From an uncultured Eubacteriales bacterium (GTDB lineage Bacteria > Bacillota > Clostridia > Oscillospirales > Oscillospiraceae): a stretch of DNA of 64,000 nucleotides. This document shows positions 57,658 to 64,000 of this stretch, piece by piece; the first letter of the stretch is position 1, and every line of letters begins with the position of its first letter. The position numbers were made by a program, and so were the translations under genes. The notes beneath the pieces were generated by a model. It had not been told where the DNA came from, did no database searches, and saw only the letters and a program-made list of their open reading frames with translations. Location of the stretch: the NCBI GenBank assembly GCA_949296115.1, contig CASFNR010000012.1:27413-91412 (forward strand). The letters are read 5' to 3'.

Positions 57658-58394
57658 AATTGTATTTCCAGGCGTTTATCATGTGCCAGAGTATGTTCTG
57701 TGCAATTCCCTGGCCCTGGCCGGTGTGGGAGGAAAAGGCACGGGAGAAAATGCTGCCCTTCCTGCCCCTGGTGGGGCTGGAAATCGGCGCCCTATGGGCG
57801 ATTCTGGCCTGGCTGATGAATCTGCTTCATCTGCCCGCCTTGGCGGCGGGACTGCTGGTGGCGGCCTATCCGTATTTTGCCACCGGATTCATCCATCTGG
57901 ACGGATTTATGGACGTTACCGATGCGGTGAAATCCTGCCGGAGCCTGGAGCGCCGCCGGGAAATCCTGAAGGATTCCCATGTGGGGTCCTTTGCGGTGAT
58001 CGGCCTGGCGCTGCTGCTGCTGGCCCAGTTCGCCCTGGCGTCCAGCCTGCCGGAGCGCAGTCACACCGTCTTTTTCCTGCTGCTGCCCATGGTGAGCCGG
58101 TGCGGCTCTCTGCTGGCGGTGACGGCCCTTCCCCCCATGAATACCAGCCAGTATGCCGGGCAGCACCTTCCCAAGTCCCACCTTGCGGCGGGAATTGGAA
58201 TGCTGTGCGCCGCCCTGTGCGTGGGATTCTGCGGGGGACTGCCAACGGGGCTGGGCCTTCTGGGCTGTGCCCTGGGCTATGCCCTGGCCCTGCGCTGGGG
58301 TTATCGGTCGCTGCAGGGGATGAATGGAGATATTGCGGGCTACGCCCTGACCATGGGAGAACTGGCGGGATTGGCGGTATATGTCCTGGTGTAA
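57654..58394 (+). CDS. cobS: Adenosylcobinamide-GDP ribazoletransferase CobS (cobalamin synthase)
   Basis: A 246-residue membrane protein with six or seven hydrophobic segments that joins GDP-cobinamide to alpha-ribazole phosphate, completing the nucleotide loop. Conserved acidic stretch YFATGFIHLDGFMDVTDAVKS (residues 75-95) holds the presumed active site, followed by RRREILKDSHVGSFAV. N-terminal PWPWPVWEE is typical of clostridial CobS. ATG 57654 overlaps the cobU stop. Confidence 0.94.
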   Translation: MKLYFQAFIMCQSMFCAIPWPWPVWEEKAREKMLPFLPLVGLEIGALWAILAWLMNLLHLPALAAGLLVAAYPYFATGFIHLDGFMDVTDAVKSCRSLERRREILKDSHVGSFAVIGLALLLLAQFALASSLPERSHTVFFLLLPMVSRCGSLLAVTALPPMNTSQYAGQHLPKSHLAAGIGMLCAALCVGFCGGLPTGLGLLGCALGYALALRWGYRSLQGMNGDIAGYALTMGELAGLAVYVLV

Positions 58395-58403
58395 GGAGGA
58401 ACT

Positions 58404-58778
58404 ATGATTTTTATCATCGGAGGGGCTTACCAGGGAAAACTGGAATTTGCCCGGTCAGCCCTGGGTGTGAATCCCGAGCAGGTGTTCACCTGCACCGGTC
58501 GGGAACTTGACTTTTCCAAGCCCTGTGTTTACGGACTGGAGGAATACTGCTATGCCTGTGTCCTGGCCGGCGTGGAGCCGGCGGAGGAATTTGCCCGGTA
58601 CCGGGACCAGTGGAAGGACAGCATCCTGATTTGCCAGGACCTGTCCTCGGGCGTGGTACCCATGGGGGCGGAGCTGCGGCAGTGGCGCAACGCCACCGGA
58701 CGGCTGTGCCAGTATCTGGCCGGCCAGGCGGATCGGGTCAGCCGGATTTTCTGCGGATTGGAGCAGCGGCTGAAATGA
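58404..58778 (+). CDS. Short CobU-like protein, second copy
   Basis: A 124-residue protein resembling a shortened CobU. It begins with FIIGGAYQGKLEFA, a P-loop of the form GGAxxGK in which Leu replaces the usual Ser/Thr after the Lys. The C-terminal half retains what the first copy lacks: SSGVVPMGAELRQWRNATGRLCQYLAGQADRVSRIFCGLEQRLK aligns with the GxGIVPxxxxxRxFRDxxGxLNQ-type end of CobU. The middle, with the guanylylated His, is missing. It may be a partner of the first copy or a relic. AAGGAGGAACT precedes ATG 58404. Confidence 0.75.
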   Translation: MIFIIGGAYQGKLEFARSALGVNPEQVFTCTGRELDFSKPCVYGLEEYCYACVLAGVEPAEEFARYRDQWKDSILICQDLSSGVVPMGAELRQWRNATGRLCQYLAGQADRVSRIFCGLEQRLK

Positions 58779-59326
58779 GTATCTACCTGATTCGCCACGG
58801 GAAAACCCGGGCCAACGAAGAACACCGCTACTGTGGCAGTACCGACCTGCCCCTGTCGGATTCCGGGCGGGAGGAACTGGAGCGGCTTCACTACCGCCTG
58901 CCGGAGGATGTCCGCTTTGTCACCAGCGGCATGCGCCGGACGGAGCAAACCCTGGAAATCCTGTTCGGCAAGGTTCCCCATACCCGGGACCCCCGGTTCC
59001 GGGAGGTGGACTTCGGTATTTTCGAGATGGGAACTTATGAAGAGCTGAAGGATACCCCTGCCTACCAGACCTGGCTCACCGGGGACAATGAAATTAACGT
59101 GCCCCCGGGGGGGGAGAGCGGGGCGCAGATGACCCGGCGGGTGCTGGAAGCCTTTGCCCAGCTGCCGGACAATACGGTGCTGGTCACCCACGGCGGGGTG
59201 ATTGCCGCCATTCTGGCCCACCGCTTTCCGGAGACCGGGAAGAACCGCTACCAGTGGCAGCCGAAACCTGGGCATGGCTATGTGCTGGACGAGACAGGCT
59301 GCCGGGAATTATCCACAGAGAACTGA
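58775..59326 (+). CDS. cobC: Histidine phosphatase, probable alpha-ribazole phosphatase
   Basis: A 183-residue phosphatase of the phosphoglycerate mutase-like superfamily. The phosphorylated His lies in IYLIRHGKTRANEE (RHG), an Arg in SGMRRTEQTLEIL, the acid in FREVDFGIFE, and the second His in LVTHGGVIAAIL. At the end of a cob operon the substrate is most likely alpha-ribazole phosphate or cobalamin phosphate, though this family is broad. It overlaps the short CobU-like gene by four bases. Confidence 0.85.
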   Translation: MSIYLIRHGKTRANEEHRYCGSTDLPLSDSGREELERLHYRLPEDVRFVTSGMRRTEQTLEILFGKVPHTRDPRFREVDFGIFEMGTYEELKDTPAYQTWLTGDNEINVPPGGESGAQMTRRVLEAFAQLPDNTVLVTHGGVIAAILAHRFPETGKNRYQWQPKPGHGYVLDETGCRELSTEN

Positions 59327-59329
59327 CCC

Positions 59330-59358
59330 TTGCATATTTCCTGCTTTTTCGGTAAAAT
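59330..59358 (+). promoter_or_regulatory. Promoter of the lar operon
   Basis: TTGCAT, 17-base spacer, TAAAAT, immediately after the cobC stop and 85 bases before larE. Confidence 0.7.
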
Positions 59359-59394
59359 GGGGAAAGCAAACGGCGGTTCCCGGAGCAGGATGCG

Positions 59395-59432
59395 AAAAAA
59401 CGCAGAGCTCACTTCCGGGCTCTGCGTTTTTT
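59395..59432 (+). terminator. Leader terminator or attenuator before larE
   Basis: Stem AAAAAACGCAGAGC / GCTCTGCGTTTTTT with a 10-base loop, lying between the lar promoter and the larE ribosome site. CCCGGAG at 59379-59385 could pair with TCCGGG at 59414-59419 in the loop, offering an alternative fold. It may also terminate the cob transcript. Confidence 0.8.
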
Positions 59433-59442
59433 GGAGGAAATC

Positions 59443-60195
59443 ATGGAATTGACGGAATTTTTTCAGGCCCACCCTCAGGCGGCCATTGCCTTTTCCGGCG
59501 GGGTGGACTCGGCCTACCTGCTGTGGGCAGGGATGCGGGCCGGGACCAGGGTGAAGGCCTATTACGCAAAAACCGCCTTCCAGCCGGCCTTTGAGCTGGA
59601 GGATGCCAAACGACTGGCCCAAGAACTGGGAGCGGAGTTGGAAATCCTGCCGGTGGATATTCTGTGCCGGGAGGAGGTAACGGCGAACCCTGCGGACCGC
59701 TGCTACCACTGCAAGCGGGCATTGTTTGAAACCATCCTGAAAGCGGCCAAAGCCGACGGTTTTTCCTTGGTGCTGGATGGGACCAACGCCTCAGACGACG
59801 TTTCCGACCGACCCGGTGTCCGGGCGCTGCGGGAACTGGAGGTCCGTTCCCCCCTGCGGGAGTGCGGCATGACCAAGGCGGAAATCCGCAGACGTTCCAA
59901 GGAGGCCGGGCTGTTCACCTGGGACAAGCCCGCCTATGCCTGCCTGGCCACCCGAATCCCCACAGGAGAGCAGATTACCGGGGAAAAGCTGGAACGAACG
60001 GAGCGGGCGGAAGAATATTTGATGAATTTGGGTTTCCGGAACTTCCGGGTGCGGCTGGACGGGGGCAGGGCAAAGCTGCAGCTGCCCGCTGCTGCCCTCC
60101 CGCTGGTGCTGGAGAATCGGGAGGAAATTGTGAAAACCCTGAGAAAGTCTTATGACGGTGTTTTGCTGGATTTGGAGGTACGCGATGCATTCTGA
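59443..60195 (+). CDS. larE: ATP-dependent sacrificial sulfur transferase LarE
   Basis: A 250-residue PP-loop enzyme that adenylates pyridinium dicarboxylate mononucleotide and donates sulfur from its own cysteine for the nickel-pincer nucleotide cofactor. The PP-loop is AFSGGVDSAYLL (residues 16-27), DRCYHCKRALF follows, and the conserved cysteine is Cys167 in DKPAYACLATRIP, the position used as sulfur donor in the Lactobacillus enzyme. ATG 59443 follows TTGGAGGAAAT. larB overlaps its end by 11 bases. Confidence 0.93.
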   Translation: MELTEFFQAHPQAAIAFSGGVDSAYLLWAGMRAGTRVKAYYAKTAFQPAFELEDAKRLAQELGAELEILPVDILCREEVTANPADRCYHCKRALFETILKAAKADGFSLVLDGTNASDDVSDRPGVRALRELEVRSPLRECGMTKAEIRRRSKEAGLFTWDKPAYACLATRIPTGEQITGEKLERTERAEEYLMNLGFRNFRVRLDGGRAKLQLPAAALPLVLENREEIVKTLRKSYDGVLLDLEVRDAF

Positions 60196-60940
60196 TACGA
60201 AAAAACTGCTGGAATCCGTCCAGCGGGGGGAAACCTCCGTGGACGATGCTCTGCTTCAGCTGAAGCTGTCCCCCTTTGAGGACATTGGCTATGCCAAGGT
60301 AGACCTGCATCGGAAGCTGCGCCAGGGCACGGCGGAGGTGATCTACGGCGCTGGGAAAACCCCGGAGCAGATTGCGGGAATCATTGCCGCCATGCAGAAA
60401 AACGGGCAGAATCGGATTTTAATTACCCGCCTGTCCCCCGAGGCGGCGGAAGAAGTATCCCGGACGGTGGAGCTGGATTACCGCTCCATGCCCCGGCTGG
60501 GCATCGTCGGCGGATTTCCGGAGCCGGACGGCTTGGGGAAGGTGGTCATCGCCACCGGCGGCACCAGCGACATTCCTGTGGCGGAAGAAGCGGCCCTGAC
60601 GGCGGAGATCCTGGGCAGCCAGGTGGTGCGGCTGTATGATGTGGGAGTTGCCGGAGTACACAGGCTGCTGGCCCACATGGAATTGATTATGGATGCCAGT
60701 GTCATCATCGCCATTGCGGGGATGGAGGGGGCGCTGGCCAGTGTGGTGGGCGGCCTTGCGGACTGCCCGGTGATTGCGGTGCCTACCAGTGTGGGCTATG
60801 GGGCGTCCTTCGGTGGGGTCAGCGCCCTGCTGAGCATGCTCAATTCCTGCGCCAGCGGGGTCAGTGTGGTGAACATCGACAACGGCTTCGGTGCAGGCTT
60901 CCTGGCCAACCGGATTAACCATATGGAGGCAAAGAAATGA
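60185..60940 (+). CDS. larB: Nickel-pincer cofactor biosynthesis protein LarB
   Basis: A 251-residue carboxylase that converts nicotinic acid adenine dinucleotide to pyridinium dicarboxylate mononucleotide, the first step of the cofactor. The N-terminal part has YAKVDLHRKLRQGTAEVIYG; the C-terminal PurE-like domain has VVIATGGTSDIPVAEEAAL, GMEGALASVVGGL and PTSVGYGASFGGVSALL. ATG 60185 lies within the end of larE and its stop overlaps larC by four bases. Confidence 0.94.
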   Translation: MHSDTKKLLESVQRGETSVDDALLQLKLSPFEDIGYAKVDLHRKLRQGTAEVIYGAGKTPEQIAGIIAAMQKNGQNRILITRLSPEAAEEVSRTVELDYRSMPRLGIVGGFPEPDGLGKVVIATGGTSDIPVAEEAALTAEILGSQVVRLYDVGVAGVHRLLAHMELIMDASVIIAIAGMEGALASVVGGLADCPVIAVPTSVGYGASFGGVSALLSMLNSCASGVSVVNIDNGFGAGFLANRINHMEAKK

Positions 60941-62115
60941 AAAGTCTGTACATCGACTGCGGCATGGGCGCTGCCGGGGATATGCTGTCGGCGGCGCTGC
61001 TGGAGCTGCTGCCGGACCCGGATAATTTTATTGACCGCCTGAATGGTCTTGGAATCCCTGGGGTCCGTGTCGTCCGGGAAAAGACGGTGAAGTGCGGCAT
61101 CACCGGCACCCACCTGCGGGTGGAGATTCACGGCCAGGAGGAAGGGGAGGCGGCGCACGACCATTCCCACCATCACAGTCACAACGGCATGGAGGAAATT
61201 GAGCATCTGGTGGGGAAGCTGCCCATTCCAACCATGGTCAAACTGGATGTGCTGGCGGTGTACCGGCTGATTGCCCAAGCAGAGAGCAAGGCCCATGGCG
61301 TGCCGGTTTCCCAGGTTCATTTCCATGAGGTGGGGGCCATGGATGCGGTGGCGGACATCACGGCGGTGTGTCTGCTGCTCCGGGAAATTGACCCGGACCG
61401 GATTGTGGCGTCCCCAGTGCATGTGGGCAGCGGGACGGTCCGGTGTGCCCATGGCATCCTGCCGGTGCCTGCGCCTGCTACGGCGGACCTGCTCCGGGAC
61501 GTCCCCATTTACGGCGGGGACATTGCCGGGGAGCTGTGTACCCCCACCGGTGCGGCGCTGCTGAAGCATTTTGTCACGGAGTTCGGCCCCATGCCCACCA
61601 TGAAGGTCAGCGCCATCGGCTACGGCATGGGGAAGAAGGACTTTCCCCGGGCCAACTGCGTCCGGGTGATGCTGGGGGACGAGGCTGACCGGGAGGATCG
61701 GATTTTCCGGCTGGAGTGCAACGTGGATGACATGACCGGGGAGGCCATGGGCTTTGCCCTGGAGAGGCTGATGGAGCAGGGGGCGCTGGATGTGTTCACC
61801 ATCCCCATCGGCATGAAAAAATCCCGGCCGGGGACGCTTTTCTGCGTGCTGTGCCGGGAGGAGGACCGGGAGCGGATGACCCAGGTGCTGTTCCGCCACA
61901 CCACCACTCTGGGGGTCCGGGAAGTGTCCCTGCGCCGGAGCGTTCTTCAGCGAAACATTGAAACGGTGGATACCCCCTTCGGGCCGGTGCGCAGGAAGGT
62001 CAGCACCGGTTATGGCGTCCGCCGGGAGAAGTATGAGAATGCCGATCTGGTGAAGATTGCCCGGGATCGGAATCTTAGTCTGGAAGAAGTGCTGGAAGCC
62101 ATCATAGGCAAATAA
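60937..62115 (+). CDS. larC: Nickel insertion protein LarC, single uninterrupted frame
   Basis: A 392-residue CTP-dependent enzyme that inserts nickel into the pincer cofactor. The N-terminus has SLYIDCGMGAAGDML; a His stretch HDHSHHHSHNG (residues 74-84) could hold nickel; FHEVGAMDAVADI, TPTGAALL and SAIGYGMGKKDF follow, with LECNVDDMTGEAMGFAL in the C-terminal half. In Lactobacillus plantarum larC is made as two parts through a frameshift; here the frame is continuous. A bidirectional terminator ends the operon. larA, the best-known client, is absent from the window. Confidence 0.93.
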   Translation: MKSLYIDCGMGAAGDMLSAALLELLPDPDNFIDRLNGLGIPGVRVVREKTVKCGITGTHLRVEIHGQEEGEAAHDHSHHHSHNGMEEIEHLVGKLPIPTMVKLDVLAVYRLIAQAESKAHGVPVSQVHFHEVGAMDAVADITAVCLLLREIDPDRIVASPVHVGSGTVRCAHGILPVPAPATADLLRDVPIYGGDIAGELCTPTGAALLKHFVTEFGPMPTMKVSAIGYGMGKKDFPRANCVRVMLGDEADREDRIFRLECNVDDMTGEAMGFALERLMEQGALDVFTIPIGMKKSRPGTLFCVLCREEDRERMTQVLFRHTTTLGVREVSLRRSVLQRNIETVDTPFGPVRRKVSTGYGVRREKYENADLVKIARDRNLSLEEVLEAIIGK

Positions 62116-62150
62116 AAAAATCCCGGATTCGTGAAGAATCCGGGAATTTT
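62113..62150. terminator. Bidirectional terminator between larC and nhaC
   Basis: Perfect ten-base stem TCCCGGATTC / GAATCCGGGA with a 5-base loop, AAAAAAA on the left and ATTTT on the right, between convergent genes. Confidence 0.9.
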
Positions 62151-62153
62151 GCG

Positions 62154-63452
62154 TCATTCCTTCACCAGATAAATTGCAGCCAAGGAACTGACCAGCAGCA
62201 GGTAGGGGTAGAACAGATACCCCATGATGTCAAAAGCGGACAGGGCATATCCCATTTCCGCTGTGGCGGAGATGGCTACCAGCATCTGGGCGCCGTAGGG
62301 AATGACCCCCTGGAAAATGCAGGAGAAAGTATCCAGCAGGCAGGCGGTGCGCTGGGGGGAGACGCCGTAGTCCCGGCTCATTTCCTTGGCGATGGGGTTG
62401 GCTATGACGATGGCCACGGTGTTGTTGGCGGTGGCGATGTCCATGGCCCCTACCAGCAGCCCCATACCCAGCTGACCGCCCCGGGGGCCCCGGAAGCACC
62501 GCCGGATTCCCTGGAGCAGGGCGTCAAAACCGCCGTACACCCGGATCAGGGCGCACATGGCAGCCACCAGAATGGCGACCATGCTGGTCTCGAACATCCC
62601 CGCCGCACCGCTGCCCATGCTGGCCAGCAGATCGGTGGCGGCGGTCTGCCCGGTGAACAGCATAATGGCTGCGCCGGAGACGATGCCCGCCAGCAGTACC
62701 ACAAATACGTTGATTCCTGCAACGCCGCCGGCAAGGACCAGCACATAGGGGATGATCTGAATCAGGTTATAATCCTGGGTGATCGGGGTGGTCTCTTTCC
62801 CCAGGGTCAGCAGGAGAATCAGCACCAGGGTTGCCAGCGCCGCGGGCAGGGCAATCCAGAAGTTCCCCCGAAACTTGTCCCGCATCTGGCAGCCCTGGCC
62901 GTTGCAGGCGGCAATGGTGGTGTCGGAAATGAAGGACAGATTGTCCCCGAACATGGCGCCGCCTACCACGGTACCCACGCACAGGGCCACATCATAGCTG
63001 GATGCCTGGGCCACTTCCACGGCAATGGGGGCGATCAGGGTGATGGTGCCCACGGAGGTGCCCATGGCGGTGGAGACGAAGCAGGCCACCACGAACAGCA
63101 CCGCCACGGCGAACCGGGCGGGAATGATGTCCAGCATGAAGTAGGCCACGCTCTGAGCGGAACTGCGGCCCACCACCCCCACGAAGGCCCCGGCTACCAG
63201 GAAAATCAGCAGCATGGTGATGATGTTCTTGTCTCCCACGCCCTGGCCCATCAGAGTCAGCTTTTCGTCAAAGGACAGCTGCGTGTTCTGCAGACAGGCC
63301 ACCAGAATGGCAATCAGAAAGGCGATGACGATGGGAATGTTGTAAAATCCCATGGGGATCTGCATTCCGTACTCAAACAACAACCCTAACCCCAGATAAA
63401 TCACCAGAAAGACCCCGATGGGAAGCAGGGCAACTGGATTTCCTTTTCTCAT
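62154..63452 (-). CDS. NhaC-family Na+/H+ antiporter
   Basis: A 432-residue membrane antiporter with about eleven hydrophobic segments. Helix motifs include VACFVSTAMGTSVGTITLIAP, VGGAMFGDNLSFISDTTIAA with the charged pair in the membrane, and GAMDIATANNTVAIVIANPIAKEM. These are characteristic of NhaC/ArcD-like (UIT-group) carriers; Na+/H+ exchange is the usual annotation, but exchange of organic anions such as malate and lactate is known in relatives. ATG 63452 follows TTGGAGGAAGAG. It is transcribed towards larC. Confidence 0.9.
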   Translation of the reverse strand: MRKGNPVALLPIGVFLVIYLGLGLLFEYGMQIPMGFYNIPIVIAFLIAILVACLQNTQLSFDEKLTLMGQGVGDKNIITMLLIFLVAGAFVGVVGRSSAQSVAYFMLDIIPARFAVAVLFVVACFVSTAMGTSVGTITLIAPIAVEVAQASSYDVALCVGTVVGGAMFGDNLSFISDTTIAACNGQGCQMRDKFRGNFWIALPAALATLVLILLLTLGKETTPITQDYNLIQIIPYVLVLAGGVAGINVFVVLLAGIVSGAAIMLFTGQTAATDLLASMGSGAAGMFETSMVAILVAAMCALIRVYGGFDALLQGIRRCFRGPRGGQLGMGLLVGAMDIATANNTVAIVIANPIAKEMSRDYGVSPQRTACLLDTFSCIFQGVIPYGAQMLVAISATAEMGYALSAFDIMGYLFYPYLLLVSSLAAIYLVKE

Positions 63453-63493
63453 GTCTCTTCCTCCAAACCCGTGTTTTTGCGCGATACCATTTC

Positions 63494-63522
63494 ACTCTAC
63501 CATGGCGCCAGGGGAATGTCAA
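63494..63522 (-). promoter_or_regulatory. Promoter of the nhaC gene
   Basis: Minus strand consensus TTGACA (63522-63517), 17-base spacer, TAGAGT (63499-63494). Confidence 0.75.
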
Positions 63523-63546
63523 GAATTCCGGAAGCGGGCACGGGTC

Positions 63547-63576
63547 TTGACATCCCCGTTGATGGTGCACTATACT
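63547..63576 (+). promoter_or_regulatory. Promoter of the second MATE gene
   Basis: Consensus TTGACA, 18-base spacer, TATACT, 44 bases before the start codon; divergent from the nhaC promoter. Confidence 0.82.
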
Positions 63577-63619
63577 AATAAGGTTGAAGATGCTGATTTG
63601 CGGGAAAGGTTCGGATGTT

Positions 63620-64000
63620 ATGGCGAGAGATATGGAAAAAACCTACCTATTTGAATCCATGCCCATTCCCAGGGCGGTGGCGGAGCTGTCCATCCCCATG
63701 GTGGTGTCCTCCCTGGTGATGGTGGTGTACAACCTGGCGGATACCTTCTTTGTTGGGATGCTCAATGACCCGGTGCAGAATGCGGCGGTGACCCTGGTGT
63801 ACCCTGTGATGCTGGCCTTCAACGCCGTGAATAACCTGTTCGGCGTAGGAACTTCCAGCATGATGAGCCGCAGCCTGGGCCGGGGGGACCACGAGATGGT
63901 CCGCACCAGCTCGGCGTTTGGATTTTATGGTTCGGTGTTCAGCGGCCTGCTGTTCGCCCTGCTGTCTGTGGTGTTCCGTACCCCGCTGATGAATCTGTTG
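63620..64000 (+). CDS. MATE-family efflux transporter, N-terminal part (cut by the window end)
   Basis: The first 127 codons of a second MATE antiporter. Visible are RAVAELSIPMVVSSLVMVVYNLADTFFVG, the first helix with the Asp common to clostridial MATE proteins, VTLVYPVMLAFNAVNNLFGVG and GTSSMMSRSLGRGD. It differs clearly from the MATE gene at 3225, so it is a distant paralogue rather than a recent copy. The ATG at 63620 has only a weak AAAGG; an in-frame ATG at 63632 is an alternative. Confidence 0.85.
   Translation, partial: MARDMEKTYLFESMPIPRAVAELSIPMVVSSLVMVVYNLADTFFVGMLNDPVQNAAVTLVYPVMLAFNAVNNLFGVGTSSMMSRSLGRGDHEMVRTSSAFGFYGSVFSGLLFALLSVVFRTPLMNLL

Overview
The window reads as chromosomal DNA of a GC-rich anaerobic Firmicute, most likely Clostridia, order Oscillospirales. 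The pointers are strong AGGAGG ribosome sites with frequent GTG and TTG starts, vegetative TTGACA/TATAAT promoters with 17-base spacers, the hrcA-grpE-dnaK-dnaJ order under CIRCE control, class III fructose-bisphosphatase, RqcH, Mini-RNase III, RibU behind an FMN riboswitch, FtsEX with coiled-coil M23 hydrolases, and DUF1700/PadR genes. No rRNA, tRNA or CRISPR was seen. The lineage is inferred from gene content only.

Layout. 0.1-7.8 kb: ROK glucokinase, glucose-6-phosphate isomerase, an orphan P-loop protein, a MATE pump, and a Zn/Cd-type P-ATPase with a His/Cys-rich linker followed by an amidohydrolase. 7.9-14.4 kb: a compact nine-gene phage-derived module (terminase, portal, protease, capsid, connector-like genes) bounded by two look-alike hairpin terminators. 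It has no integrase, lysis gene, tape measure or visible promoter. 14.5-22.3 kb: lipid and housekeeping genes (GDPD, lipid kinase, NUDIX, C39 peptidase, PadR/DUF1700 membrane operon, Gx transporter, mrnC, rqcH). 22.4-27.8 kb: the heat-shock operon behind two overlapping CIRCE elements, then dCMP deaminase. 27.9-34.2 kb: an RND pump with a large coiled-coil insert, broken by a one-base shift, and fbp. 34.4-40.8 kb: a three-subunit molybdenum hydroxylase divergent from a ModE-like regulator and a MocA-like cytidylyltransferase, then an MBL hydrolase, a YgjP-like protease and peptide deformylase.

40.9-48.7 kb: a PTS_EIIC_2 permease, an M14 peptidase, a signalling cassette (secreted DADGDG protein, ECF sigma factor, His-tailed anti-sigma), riboswitch-controlled ribU, a DUF4830 protein, rsuA and a CdaR-type regulator. 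48.9-54.9 kb: ftsE-ftsX, two paralogous coiled-coil M23 hydrolases, an S41 protease and a nitroreductase. 54.9-59.3 kb: a long structured leader, then a TIM-barrel gene and cobalamin nucleotide-loop genes (cobT, cobU, cobS, a second degenerate cobU-like gene, cobC-like phosphatase). 59.3-62.1 kb: larE-larB-larC for the nickel-pincer cofactor, without larA. 62.1-64 kb: an NhaC antiporter and the start of a second MATE gene.

Several blocks serve metal and cofactor metabolism: Zn/Cd export, molybdenum hydroxylase with its cofactor enzyme, riboflavin uptake, corrinoid salvage, nickel-pincer synthesis and a His-rich signalling cassette. The least explained structures are the minimal capsid module, the ECF/DADGDG cassette, the cob leader and the pair of complementary CobU-like proteins.
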